The notes beneath the pieces were generated by a model that was not told where the DNA came from, made no database searches, and saw only the letters and a program-made list of their open reading frames with translations. From Massilia cavernae (GTDB lineage Bacteria > Pseudomonadota > Gammaproteobacteria > Burkholderiales > Burkholderiaceae_D), in contig NZ_QYUP01000119.1 in the NCBI RefSeq assembly GCF_003590855.1, positions 91,653 through 155,652 on the forward strand: a stretch of DNA of 64,000 nucleotides, read 5' to 3'. The translations under genes were made by a program, and so were the position numbers. Of this stretch, positions 20,742 to 30,046 are shown one piece after another (position 1 is the stretch's first letter; every line of letters starts with the position of its first letter).

Positions 20742-21306
20742 GCAGGTAGTTGGCGGCGTCCAGCTTGACCTCGGTGTCCGGCTTGATGCCGGTGAGCTGC
20801 TGGAACTGCGTGGTAAGCATCAGGCCGAGCAGGCAGTCACCGATGTGGGCGGCGGCTGCGGGGTCGGGCACGGTTTGCAGGCGCTTGACTTGGTCAAGCA
20901 CGGCGCGACGCAAGTCCAGGTATTGGGTTTCGACCGCGTCTTGTACGCGCGGGCTGCGGTGGGCCAGCGCCACCACTTCAATGGCGATGCGTCCGTGCAG
21001 CGTCGCGTCGCTGGGTCGTTCCACCTGGTGCAGCAAATCCTTGATCCGGGCCAGGGTGGCGGCCTTGGTGCGGCAGTCGATGAACAGGTCCATGCTCGGC
21101 ACGTCGTTGTTATGGCTAATCAGGGCTGCGAGGATGTCCTCCTTGGATTTGAAGTGGGTGTAGATCGCGCCCACGCTCAGGCCAGCAGCGGCGCTGATGT
21201 CGCTGATGGACATGCCGGCGATGCCTTTCTGGTTGATGCTGGCGCTGGCGGCGTCGAGGATTTGCTTGCGCCGTGCAGCCATATGGGATTCGTCGCGTTT
21301 CGGCAT
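20725..21306 (-). CDS. TetR-family regulator of the peptide island
   Basis: This protein of 193 residues has the N-terminal helix-turn-helix RRKQILDAASASINQKGI...ISAAAGLSVGAIYTHFKSKEDIL, typical of TetR, and a divergent ligand-binding domain. Its 3' end overlaps the epimerase by 17 bases. It is transcribed divergently from the D-aminopeptidase gene across 93 bases that contain a GAATATTCGTT motif. The same motif precedes the TonB receptor, so it likely represses both operons and itself until a peptide-derived ligand binds. Confidence 0.9.
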   Translation of the reverse strand: MPKRDESHMAARRKQILDAASASINQKGIAGMSISDISAAAGLSVGAIYTHFKSKEDILAALISHNNDVPSMDLFIDCRTKAATLARIKDLLHQVERPSDATLHGRIAIEVVALAHRSPRVQDAVETQYLDLRRAVLDQVKRLQTVPDPAAAAHIGDCLLGLMLTTQFQQLTGIKPDTEVKLDAANYLLTLIH

Positions 21307-21351
21307 GAGATCGGGGTTCGCCTAGGGTTAAGAATGCGGCAAGTATAACAT

Positions 21352-21370
21352 AAGAGAATATTCGTTCTTT
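21352..21370. promoter_or_regulatory. Second TetR-type operator in the divergent promoter region
   Basis: GAATATTC (21356-21363) followed by GTTCTTTT shares 11 consecutive bases (GAATATTCGTT) with the perfect palindrome at 15913-15930; the left flank here is imperfect. It lies immediately after TATAAC (21344-21349), a -10-like box for the rightward operon, so binding would block transcription. Confidence 0.6.
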
Positions 21371-21399
21371 TAAATTAACAGCTGAAAGATGAGGGCACT

Positions 21400-23004
21400 A
21401 TGAAACAGCTCGTATCCCGGCTCGAAGCACTGCTATCGGGCTGGAACCGCAACGACGCACCTGGTTGCGTGGTGAGCGTGATGCACAAAGGGCGCACCCT
21501 GCTGCGCAAGGGTTACGGCATGGCCAGCCTTGAACAGCAAGTGGCGAACAGCCCGTCGACGAAGATGCGCATCGGTTCGACGACCAAGCATTTCGCCGCA
21601 ATCCTGGCGCTGCTGCTGCGCGATGAGGGCCGGCTCGACATCGACGGTCCATGCGCACGCTACCTGCCCGAATTGGGCGAGGCGCAAGGGCGGCGCAGTC
21701 TCCGCCAGTTCATGAATCACACCGGCGGAACGCGCGACTTCCTGGACCTGTCCATGTTTTCGAATGGCGCGGCGATGCTGCCGGCCGGCGCGGCGCTGGC
21801 CTACCAGAGCGCGCAGAACGAAGACAACTTCAGCGCCGGCGACATGTTCTCCTATAACAATGGCGGCTATCGCATGCTCTCGATCGCGCTCGAACGCGTG
21901 GCGGGCATGCCATTCGGGCAAGTGTTGGCGACCCGCCTGTTTGAGCCGCTCGGCATGCACGACACCAGCCTGTGGGCCTGCGACACCGATCTGCTGCCGG
22001 GCGTGGCGTGTTCGCACCTGGCATTGCCCGAAGGCGGCTTCGGCCGCGGCGTGTTCCCCTCGACCGTCCTCGGCGAAGGGGGCATCGTCTCCACCGTGGA
22101 CGACATGCAGCGGTGGCTGGCGCATCTGAGCCGGCCCTTCCTGTGGTCCGATGCCCTATCGGCCGAACTGACGCAGCCGACCACACTCAACAACGGCTTC
22201 GCGCATCCATATGGACTGGGGCTCATTCGCGAGAACTGGCGTGGGGTCGACATCATCCAGCATTCCGGCGGCGTGATCGGCGGCAGTTGCCAGATGCTGA
22301 GAGCACCCGCGCACGAGCTGAACATTATCGTCATCAGCAACCGCAACGACGTGGCGGCGCCGTTCGTTGCCGCCGACCTGATGGCCGAAGTGCTGGGCGC
22401 GGCGCTGCGCGCCCCTGGCGCGCAAGCCGCGACGGGGGCATGGGCAGGGCTCCCAGGGCAATACCTGTGCGCCGACAATGACCAACTGCTCGATGTCGAG
22501 GACGTCGATGGCCGGCTGTTCCTCGCTTGCGATGGCATGCGGCTGCCGCTGGTGCCGGACGGCGACGGATTGCACGCGAACCTGCTGAGTGTCGTGGATG
22601 TGCGCCTGCTGGCGGACGGCGACCGCGAGCAGGCGGTGGGCCGGCTGACGGTCGAGGAACAGGGGTATCGTCGGACCTATGCCAGAATCGCGCCGGTGGG
22701 CGACGCCGCACTGGCCGCGCTGCGGCGGGCGCAGGGTGCATTTTTCAGCGCGGAGCTGGGAGCCCGCATCTGCGTCGGCAAGGACCATGATCCCGGGTTG
22801 ATGACGGTGCATGGCCGCTATGGTTGCAACGAGTTCCGGCTCGAACCGCTGAGCGGCGAATTGTTCCGCATGCTGGCCGGGCAGGGAGGCTTGCCCGGGA
22901 ATGGCATCGTGCGCCTGCGCGGTAGCGGTGCGCGGCGCGAACTGGTCATCAATACGAGCCGCACGCGCGGCCTGCGCTTTCTTGAAGAGGGACGTCATGC
23001 ATAA
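21400..23004 (+). CDS. D-aminopeptidase-like serine hydrolase (S12 family)
   Basis: This protein of 534 residues has the penicillin-binding fold motifs S60-T-T-K63, Y152-N-N154 and H288-S-G290. The spacing is almost the same as in the D-aminopeptidase DAP of Ochrobactrum, and two beta-barrel-like domains follow the catalytic part, as in DAP. DAP removes N-terminal D-residues from peptides. No signal peptide is seen. MlrB of the microcystin pathway is another member of this superfamily. It heads the second island operon (GAGGG 5 bases before the ATG) and overlaps the transporter start by 8 bases. An esterase or beta-lactamase-like role is possible but less likely given the neighbours. Confidence 0.8.
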   Translation: MKQLVSRLEALLSGWNRNDAPGCVVSVMHKGRTLLRKGYGMASLEQQVANSPSTKMRIGSTTKHFAAILALLLRDEGRLDIDGPCARYLPELGEAQGRRSLRQFMNHTGGTRDFLDLSMFSNGAAMLPAGAALAYQSAQNEDNFSAGDMFSYNNGGYRMLSIALERVAGMPFGQVLATRLFEPLGMHDTSLWACDTDLLPGVACSHLALPEGGFGRGVFPSTVLGEGGIVSTVDDMQRWLAHLSRPFLWSDALSAELTQPTTLNNGFAHPYGLGLIRENWRGVDIIQHSGGVIGGSCQMLRAPAHELNIIVISNRNDVAAPFVAADLMAEVLGAALRAPGAQAATGAWAGLPGQYLCADNDQLLDVEDVDGRLFLACDGMRLPLVPDGDGLHANLLSVVDVRLLADGDREQAVGRLTVEEQGYRRTYARIAPVGDAALAALRRAQGAFFSAELGARICVGKDHDPGLMTVHGRYGCNEFRLEPLSGELFRMLAGQGGLPGNGIVRLRGSGARRELVINTSRTRGLRFLEEGRHA

Positions 23005-24379
23005 GCACTCCGCCATTTCCGGCATGCGCGCCGGCAACTCCAGGACCTTACGTGTGGCCTATGGCGTGGGCGCGTTCGGCGCCTTGCTGTGCTATGCGCC
23101 GATTCCATTGCTGTTCCTGTACTACCTGACCGAATACGCCGGCATCAGTCCTGCGCTGGCAGGCATGATCCTGGCCATCCCCAAGATATTTGACCTGGCG
23201 CTGGACCCGTGGATAGGCCGCAGTGCGGACCGCTTCGCGCAGGGACGCGGCAGCCGGATTGCCGTGCTACGGGTCTGCATCGCGATTCTGCCGCTGAGCA
23301 TGCTGTTGCTGTTTCTTCCCCTGCCGAAGTGGCCGCCGGCGACGCTGGCGCTGTTCTATGCCGCGCTATTGATCGTGCAGTCCTACACCGTCACGGCGTT
23401 CTCGGTCGCCCACACCGCGCTGGCCGGCGACCTGAGCGAGGAGCCGGCGGCTCAGGCCTCGCTGCTGTCGGCGCGCGCCTTCGGTTCCACGCTCGCGGGC
23501 CTGGGCGTGGCGGGTGGAGCGCCCCTGCTGATTGCCGCCAGCGGCGGCGGACATCGCGGCTACCTCGTCATGGCGCTCGTGCTCGGGCTGGCGGCTGCCG
23601 CCGCGCTGCTCTGGTGCTGCCATGCCGCGCGCGGCACGCCGCTGCGCAGCGCAGGCGCCGCCCATCATCGGGTCGCCGCTGAAAGCTTGTGGCGGGACCT
23701 GGGCGCGACCGTCGCCAATCGCGCCTTCTACGCCATTGCGCTGATGCTGGTGCTGATCGGGATCGGTTCGAGCAGCTTCCTCTCGCTGCTGCCCTATGTG
23801 AACAAGTACCTGCTCTATGCGCCGCCGGAGCGGCTGTCCGTTTTACTGGTTCCGATTTTCCTCGCGCTGCTGGGCGGCGTCGCAGTGGCGCCGGCCGTGT
23901 TCCGGAGGCTCGGCACCACGGCGGCGATGCTGCTGGCGCTGACGGTCAGCATCGCGGGCGTGCTCCTGGTCGGGATGGCGATCTGGCGCGCCGACGACGC
24001 CTTGCTGATCGCCTCCTGCGCGCTGTTCGGCTTCGGCGGAGGCGTCATGACCGTGCTGATCGCGACCACCGGCATGCAGCTCGCTTCGGTGGGAGGGGCT
24101 GGCGAAGGGCGCCTCGGACTGTATCTCGGCATCCTTTTTTCGGCCGAGAAGCTGGGCCAGTCCATCGGCGGCATCGCCGCGGGAGGTGGCTTGTCGCTGG
24201 TGCACATAACGCCGGGCGCGGCCAGTATCGGCCCTGAGGTTGCGGCACGCCTGGGCGTGCTGACCGTGGCCGCGCCGCTGGCGAGCATGACGGCATGCCT
24301 CTGCGTGCTGCTCGCCAGCGCGACGGGCCTGAAACGCCATGAAGGCGTGGCAGCGGGGAGGCGCGAAGCAAATGCATGA
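22997..24379 (+). CDS. GPH/MFS-type cation symporter
   Basis: This protein of 460 residues has about twelve transmembrane helices. The N-terminal PKIFDLALDPWIGRSADR loop is the signature of the glycoside-pentoside-hexuronide (MelB-like) branch of the MFS. The start at 22997 lies within the end of the hydrolase gene, and the stop overlaps the next gene by 8 bases, so it is co-translated. GPH members mostly carry sugars, but in this context it more likely moves peptide fragments or amino acids across the inner membrane, the role given to MlrD in the mlr cluster. Substrate is not proven. Confidence 0.8.
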   Translation: MHKHSAISGMRAGNSRTLRVAYGVGAFGALLCYAPIPLLFLYYLTEYAGISPALAGMILAIPKIFDLALDPWIGRSADRFAQGRGSRIAVLRVCIAILPLSMLLLFLPLPKWPPATLALFYAALLIVQSYTVTAFSVAHTALAGDLSEEPAAQASLLSARAFGSTLAGLGVAGGAPLLIAASGGGHRGYLVMALVLGLAAAAALLWCCHAARGTPLRSAGAAHHRVAAESLWRDLGATVANRAFYAIALMLVLIGIGSSSFLSLLPYVNKYLLYAPPERLSVLLVPIFLALLGGVAVAPAVFRRLGTTAAMLLALTVSIAGVLLVGMAIWRADDALLIASCALFGFGGGVMTVLIATTGMQLASVGGAGEGRLGLYLGILFSAEKLGQSIGGIAAGGGLSLVHITPGAASIGPEVAARLGVLTVAAPLASMTACLCVLLASATGLKRHEGVAAGRREANA

Positions 24380-25649
24380 TCTCATCGACCCCATCCTCGA
24401 CTACTCCTACAAGGGATTCCCGCACCAGGCCGGCACGCTGCGCCGCTCGGACATCGGCACGCAGGGCTGGAACCTGCTCAGGGGCGATCTGCCGCTGCCG
24501 ATGGCAATCATCAAGCAGCTTGCTCTCGAGCGCAACATCGCGTGGATGCAGGCGTACGTGCGCCAGCATGGCATCGATCTCGCCCCGCATGGCAAGACGA
24601 CGATGTCGCCGCAGTTGTTCCAGCGGCAGCTCGACGCCGGCGCGTGGGGCCTGAGTTTTGCGACCGTGTCGCAATTGCGGGTCGGCGTGGCAGCCGGCGC
24701 GCGCCGCTGCATCTTGGCCAACCAGGTATATACGGCGAGCGACCTCGGGACCATCGCCGCGATGCTGGGCGCCGAATCGGAACTGACGATTTACTTCCTG
24801 CTTGATTCGCTCGCCCAGTTGCAGCTGATTGAGCGATGGCATGCCCGGCGTCCGGATGCTCGGCCCTTCGACGTGCTGCTCGAAATCGGCATCGTTGGCG
24901 GGCGGACAGGGTGCCGCACCCATGCCGATGCCATCGCTCTAGCCGGAGCGGCAGCGGCCAGCAGCGCGCTGCGCCTGTGCGGTGTCGAGTGTTTCGAAGG
25001 CCCTTCCTTCGGAAGCGATGAGCGGGCCGAGTCCGACAAGGTGGCCGCGTTGCTGGAACGGGTGCAGTACCTCGCGAGCGAATGTGAACGACTGGGATGG
25101 TTCGTGCAGGACGAGGTGATCGTCTCGGCCGGCGGCTCCGCCGTTTTCGATATGGTCGTCGCCAACCTGAAGCCGAGGCTGGCGCGGCCCGTGCGTGCGC
25201 TGCTACGATCCGGGTGCTATATCGTGTCCGATCATGCGTTCTACCAGGGAATGACGGCGTCGCTCTGCAAACGCATCGGCTGCGACGATGCCTTGCATGG
25301 GGCGCTGGAGGTGTGGGCCTCGGTGCAGTCCTTGCCGGAGCCCGGCCTGGCGATCCTCGCGGTCGGTAAGCGCGACCTGTCCTTCGATCTCCAGATGCCG
25401 ATGCCGCTCGCCTGCGTGCGCGAACCGGGCGATGTGCCGCGGCCCCTATCGCATGCCTACACCATCAGCGCGCTCAATGACCAGCATGCCTTCCTGCGCT
25501 GGGATGCGGGCGACGACGTCCCGCTGCTTGTGGGCAGCATGGTTGCACTTGGAATTTCCCATCCATGCACCACGTTCGACAAATGGCGCTGGATGCCGAT
25601 TGTCGATGACGACTACAACGTGGTCGACGCGATCACCACCCAATTCTAG
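24372..25649 (+). CDS. D-amino-acid deaminase (DSD/alanine-racemase-N type)
   Basis: This protein of 425 residues is a fold-type III PLP enzyme. [18 protein letters not shown] holds the PLP-binding Lys near residue 75, and the C-terminal [14 protein letters not shown] carries the His/Cys zinc pair of the D-serine dehydratase/D-threonine aldolase group. The family removes ammonia from, or cleaves, D-hydroxyamino acids; relatives annotated as amino acid deaminase sit beside D-aminoacylases. The ATG at 24372 is preceded by GGGGAGG and overlaps the transporter. It would dispose of D-amino acids freed by the D-aminopeptidase. Confidence 0.8.
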   Translation: MHDLIDPILDYSYKGFPHQAGTLRRSDIGTQGWNLLRGDLPLPMAIIKQLALERNIAWMQAYVRQHGIDLAPHGKTTMSPQLFQRQLDAGAWGLSFATVSQLRVGVAAGARRCILANQVYTASDLGTIAAMLGAESELTIYFLLDSLAQLQLIERWHARRPDARPFDVLLEIGIVGGRTGCRTHADAIALAGAAAASSALRLCGVECFEGPSFGSDERAESDKVAALLERVQYLASECERLGWFVQDEVIVSAGGSAVFDMVVANLKPRLARPVRALLRSGCYIVSDHAFYQGMTASLCKRIGCDDALHGALEVWASVQSLPEPGLAILAVGKRDLSFDLQMPMPLACVREPGDVPRPLSHAYTISALNDQHAFLRWDAGDDVPLLVGSMVALGISHPCTTFDKWRWMPIVDDDYNVVDAITTQF

Positions 25650-25659
25650 AAGGCTGCCC

Positions 25660-26910
25660 ATGCACACACGTAATGACTGCGTCGCTCTCGACGCAAGGGA
25701 CGCGCTCGCGCCGTTGCGCGCGCATTTTGACCTGCCCGAGGGCGTGATTTACCTGGACGGCAACTCACTGGGCGCGCGCCCGAAGTCGGCGCTGACCAGG
25801 GCCGAGGACGTCATCGTCCGCGAATGGGGCACTGGCCTGATCCGAAGCTGGAACAGCGCAGGGTGGTTCGAGCTGCCCAAACGGCTCGGCGACCGCCTCG
25901 CGCCGCTGATCGGTGCGCATGATGGTGAAGTGGTCGTCACCGATACGACTTCGATCAATATCTTCAAGGCGCTCGCGGCGGCCGTGCGCATACAGGCGCA
26001 GAACCCAAGCCGCAGCGAGCGGCGCGTGCTTGTCACAGAGCGCAGCAACTTCCCGACCGATGTCTACATGGCACAGGGACTGGCCGGCTGGCTTGGGCGC
26101 GGTTATGCGCTCAGACTGGTGGACTCGACCGCCGATCTGCGCGCCGCCATCGATGCGGATACGGCCGTCGTTATGCTGACCCATGTGAACTACCGCACCG
26201 GCTACCAGCACGACATGGCCGCGTTGAGCGCGCACGCGCATGCGCAGGGCGCCTTGATCATGTGGGACCTGGCCCATTCCGCAGGGGCCGTGCCGGTCGA
26301 CCTGCATGCGCACGGCGCTGACTTCGCGGTCGGATGCACGTATAAATATCTGAACGGCGGTCCCGGCGCGCCCGCCTTCATCTGGGTCCCGAAGCGGCAC
26401 CAGGCAGAATTCGAGCAACCGTTGTCGGGCTGGTGGGGCCACAGCGAGCCGTTTGCGATGCTGCCCACGTTCGTGCCGGCGCAAGGCATCGGCCGCGCCC
26501 TGTGCGGTACCCAGCCCATGCTGTCGCTGGCGTTGGTCGAATGCGGGCTGGACGTGTTCGCGCACACCTCAATGGAAGCGCTTCGCATCAAATCGCTGGC
26601 GCTGAGCGATCTGTTCATCGACCTCGTGGAAGCGCACTGCGGCGATCAGCAACTCGGCCTTGTGACCCCGCGCGCGCATGCGCGGCGCGGTAGCCATGTC
26701 AGCTTCACGCATCCGCACGGGTACGCCGTCATGAAGGCGCTGATCGATCGCGGCGTGATTGGCGATTATCGCGAGCCGGCCATCATGCGCTTTGGTTTGA
26801 CGCCGCTGTACACCAGGTTCGTGGACGTATGGGATGCGGTTGACATTCTGAAACAGACCCTGTGCGAACAGGCCTATGAAATTGCGGCCGTGCGCGACGC
26901 GGTCACCTGA
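25660..26910 (+). CDS. kynU: Kynureninase
   Basis: This protein of 416 residues is a PLP enzyme that splits kynurenine to anthranilate and alanine. Motifs: [14 protein letters not shown] near the start, [44 protein letters not shown] and the PLP-Lys site [17 protein letters not shown]. Length is normal. It lies 10 bases after the deaminase gene and 10 before kynA. No arylformamidase (kynB) is in the island, so that step must be supplied from elsewhere or occur spontaneously. Confidence 0.95.
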   Translation: MHTRNDCVALDARDALAPLRAHFDLPEGVIYLDGNSLGARPKSALTRAEDVIVREWGTGLIRSWNSAGWFELPKRLGDRLAPLIGAHDGEVVVTDTTSINIFKALAAAVRIQAQNPSRSERRVLVTERSNFPTDVYMAQGLAGWLGRGYALRLVDSTADLRAAIDADTAVVMLTHVNYRTGYQHDMAALSAHAHAQGALIMWDLAHSAGAVPVDLHAHGADFAVGCTYKYLNGGPGAPAFIWVPKRHQAEFEQPLSGWWGHSEPFAMLPTFVPAQGIGRALCGTQPMLSLALVECGLDVFAHTSMEALRIKSLALSDLFIDLVEAHCGDQQLGLVTPRAHARRGSHVSFTHPHGYAVMKALIDRGVIGDYREPAIMRFGLTPLYTRFVDVWDAVDILKQTLCEQAYEIAAVRDAVT

Positions 26911-26920
26911 GGAGGCGTTG

Positions 26921-27760
26921 ATGAACGAACATGAAATTGGCGGGAACTGGCACGGCGCACAGATGGACTTCAGCAAATCGATGAGCTACAGCGACTACCT
27001 TGCGCTGGACCGCATCTTGGCGGCGCAGCAGCTGCGCTCTCCGAAGCACGATGAGATGCTGTTCATCGTCCAGCATCAGGCGAGCGAATTGTGGATGAAG
27101 TTGATGCTGCACGAGCTGCATGCGGTGCGCGCCAACATCCATGCCGGCGAGCTGGCTCCGGCCGCCAAGATGCTTGCGCGCGTGGCCCGCATCATGGATC
27201 AGCTGGTGCATGCGTGGGACGTGCTCGCGACCATGACACCACCGGAGTACACGGCGATCCGCCCCTACCTCGGTACGTCCTCGGGTTTCCAGTCGCGCCA
27301 GTACCGCGAGATCGAATTCATCCTGGGGAATAAAAATGCAGCCCTGCTCGACGTGCACGTGAGCACACCGGACGCGTTCGCGCAACTCGATCGCGCGCTG
27401 CGCCTGCCCTCGCTCTACGACGAGTCGGTCCTGCTGTTGGCACGCACGGGCTTCGCGATCGCCCCGCAACGCCAGGACCGGGACTGGACCGTGCCAACCA
27501 TCGCCGACGCATCGGTGCAAGCAGCGTGGATCGAGGTCTATCGCGATCCGGCAAAGTACTGGGCGCTCTACGAGTTGGCGGAAAAACTGGTCGACCTCGA
27601 AAGCGCATTTCGCCTGTGGCGCTTCCGTCACGTGACGACGGTCGAACGCGTGATCGGCTTTAAGGCCGGTACCGGCGGCACTGCAGGCGCGCGCTACCTG
27701 CGCAAGATGCTCGACGTGGTCCTGTTTCCCGAGCTGTTCGCGCTGCGCACGCAGCTATGA
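26921..27760 (+). CDS. kynA: Tryptophan 2,3-dioxygenase
   Basis: This protein of 279 residues is a cytoplasmic heme enzyme that opens the indole ring of L-tryptophan to N-formylkynurenine. Conserved segments: [35 protein letters not shown] with the distal His, [17 protein letters not shown] and the C-terminal [11 protein letters not shown] substrate loop. The ATG at 26921 follows GAGGAGG closely. With kynU it makes a Trp-to-anthranilate route and shows that tryptophan is an expected product of the island's peptide breakdown. Confidence 0.96.
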   Translation: MNEHEIGGNWHGAQMDFSKSMSYSDYLALDRILAAQQLRSPKHDEMLFIVQHQASELWMKLMLHELHAVRANIHAGELAPAAKMLARVARIMDQLVHAWDVLATMTPPEYTAIRPYLGTSSGFQSRQYREIEFILGNKNAALLDVHVSTPDAFAQLDRALRLPSLYDESVLLLARTGFAIAPQRQDRDWTVPTIADASVQAAWIEVYRDPAKYWALYELAEKLVDLESAFRLWRFRHVTTVERVIGFKAGTGGTAGARYLRKMLDVVLFPELFALRTQL

Positions 27761-27780
27761 CCATCAACCGAGAACATCCT

Positions 27781-29275
27781 ATGGAATTTAGCATCAAGCT
27801 CAACGCTCGCAGCGCTTGCGTCGTCGTGGCGGTCTTCGAGAATATGAAACTGTCGGCGGCAGCGCAGGCGCTCGACCGGCATGGCGAGATCGCGCAGGCG
27901 CTGAAGTCCGGCGACATCAGCGGAAAGCCCGGTACAACGTTGCTGCTGCGCGGCCTGGCCGGCGCTGGCGTCGAGCGCGTGCTGCTGATCGGCGTCGGGC
28001 AAGAAGGACCGATCGCCGAAAAGAGCTTCGTTGCAGCGGTGCACGCGGCGGTCAAGCGCTTGGCGTCGATCAACGCCGCGCAGGCGACGATGGCCCTGCC
28101 GCTAGGGGACGTGGCCGGTCGCGACCTGCATTGGGCGCTGCGCTGCGTGGTGATGGCGGCGCGCGAAAACAGCTTCCGTACCGATGCGCTGAAAAGCCGC
28201 AAGGACCCGCCTACGGCGGGCGTGCGGAAGATCGTATTTGAAGTGCCCGCCAGCGCTGCGGCCAAGGCCGCGCTGGCGCAGGCGGTCGCGATCGCCAACG
28301 GCATCGATCTGTGCAAGGAACTCGGAAATCTTCCCGCCAACATCTGCACGCCGGGCTATCTGGCCACTGCGGCGAAACAGTTGGGCGGGGAACACGGATT
28401 CAATGTCGAAGTCCACGAGCGAAAACAGCTCGAAAAGCTCAAGATGGGCTGCTTCCTGTCCGTGACGAACGGAAGCACGGAGCCGCCGAAGTTCATCGTG
28501 CTCAGGCATATGGGTGGCGCGCGAAACGAGGCGCCCGTGGTCCTGGTCGGGAAGGGGATCACCTTTGATACTGGCGGCATTTCGCTAAAACCCGGCGCCG
28601 GCATGGACGAGATGAAATACGATATGTGTGGGGCCGCTGCGGTGCTGGGCACGTTCCGCACCATCGGCGAACTGGGATTGAAGCTTAACGTCATCGGCCT
28701 GATCGCAGCTTGCGAAAACATGCCTTCCGGGAGCTCGACCAGACCTGGCGATATCGTGACGTCGATGAATGGACTGACCGTGGAGGTTCAGAATACGGAT
28801 GCCGAAGGCCGCCTCGTACTGTGCGACGCATTGACATACGCCGAGCGCTTCCGCCCGAGTGCGGTGATCGACATCGCAACCCTGACGGGTGCCTGCGTGG
28901 TGGCTTTGGGCCAGCATAATTCTGGCCTGTTCGCACGTAGCGATATGCTGCACGATGCGCTGGCGGACGAGTTGTTGGCGTCGGGCCGAGCCACCGGCGA
29001 CACCGCATGGCGTATGCCACTCGAGGATGCGTACCAAGAACAGATCAAGTCAAATTTTGCCGATCTGGCCAACCTTGGCGCGCCGGGTGCTGGTAGTGTG
29101 ACGGCGGCCTGCTTCCCTCGAGAATTTTTACGCGCAAAAAAAAGCCCCTATAACGTGGCAGCACTTGGACCATCGCCCGGTAGCGGCCTGGAAACAGGGC
29201 GACCGCAAAGGGCGCAACCGGGCGTCCGGTTCCCCTCCTGTCGGCTTCATCGATCCGCCGCGCAACGAGCGCTGA
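27781..29275 (+). pseudogene. pepA: Leucyl aminopeptidase (M17), damaged C-terminus
   Basis: The ATG at 27781 begins [20 protein letters not shown], the normal PepA start. The catalytic domain is intact: [17 protein letters not shown] with the metal-binding Lys and Asp, DMCGAAAV, and [18 protein letters not shown] with the Asp, Glu and Arg of the site. After SVTAACF (29110) the frame slips. The usual tail (LENF...HLD...[10 protein letters not shown]...GFIDPP) is found in another frame with extra bases around an A8 run at 29137-29144. The open frame instead runs into the IS end and stops at 29400. Aminopeptidase activity is doubtful. It is the last gene of the island operon. Confidence 0.8.
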
Positions 29276-29333
29276 AGGGGGGTCGCCAGGTCCGTGAACG
29301 GCGCTGGCATCTTCGCGAAATGCCACATCCAAA

Positions 29334-29413
29334 GAGTAAACACTGTTTCACCTTGTTTACAGTGCCCTGCAGCAACTCATTGTTTGTTAACGACTTTTAG
29401 TGCTCCGGCCCTG
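29334..29413. mobile_element. ISAs1-family terminal sequence, right copy
   Basis: This 80-base sequence ends AGTGCTCCGGCCCTG and matches 15681-15760 in the same orientation, with about six differences by eye. No transposase sequence remains next to it; the damaged pepA end lies on its inner side and the receiver gene starts 23 bases beyond. It marks the right edge of the island. Confidence 0.75.
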
Positions 29414-29435
29414 ATGAAATCTAGTTCAGCCCGTT

Positions 29436-29867
29436 TTAGCCTGCGCCCGTATCGTCCTTATGCAAGATGGGTTCGATCGCCGCGCGCAAGGTGTCGAGGC
29501 TGGCCGGTTTCTTGAACGAGCCCAGCACGCGCAGTCCATGCGCCCGCGCCAGCCCTTCGGCCGCGTTGCGCACGCCCGTATCGAGCCCGGACAGCAGCAC
29601 CACGCCGCCCTTGAAGCCGGCGCTTGCGGCCGCCTGCAGGAACTCGATGCCGTCCATGTCGGGCATCGACAGGTCGCAGATCAGCAGGTCGGGCGCGCTG
29701 GCGGTGAGGACGCGCAGGGCGCGTTTGGCGCAGGTTTCGCGCACCACGTCGAAACTACCCAGTTCGTCGAGCATGTCGGCGAGCATGTCCAGCATGAAGG
29801 GATCGTCGTCCACCAGCATCACGCGCGCGCGCGGACCGGGCTGGCCGACCTGGGTCGTCTCGCTCAT
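29436..29867 (-). CDS. Single-domain response regulator
   Basis: This protein of 143 residues is almost only a CheY-like receiver: VMLVDDDPFMLDML with the acidic pair, DLLICDLSMPDMDGIEF with the phospho-acceptor Asp, LLSGLD, and FKKP with the conserved Lys. There is no output domain, so it acts through protein contacts, as in phosphorelays or diguanylate networks. I chose the ATG at 29867; an in-frame GTG three codons upstream is also possible. No kinase gene is adjacent. Confidence 0.85.
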   Translation of the reverse strand: MSETTQVGQPGPRARVMLVDDDPFMLDMLADMLDELGSFDVVRETCAKRALRVLTASAPDLLICDLSMPDMDGIEFLQAAASAGFKGGVVLLSGLDTGVRNAAEGLARAHGLRVLGSFKKPASLDTLRAAIEPILHKDDTGAG

Positions 29868-29999
29868 CGGTATCACATGGCTGTTATAGTTATGGTTACT
29901 TCAGAACCAAAACAATTATCGGCTATGTAAGGTCCGGATAGCAATCATCGTATCAAAAAGCAGAGCGATATGTTGTCGGGAAAATACGCAGTATGCAGC

Positions 30000-30024
30000 A
30001 TGCATGAAATTAAATTTCATGCAT
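30000..30024. repeat. 25-base AT-rich palindrome
   Basis: Arms ATGCATGAAATT and AATTTCATGCAT pair perfectly around a single A. It lies between the hutC stop (30047) and the receiver gene promoter region. It lacks a T run, so it looks more like a protein-binding site than a terminator. Confidence 0.6.
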
Positions 30025-30046
30025 TTGCTAGCGATGAAAGGATATT

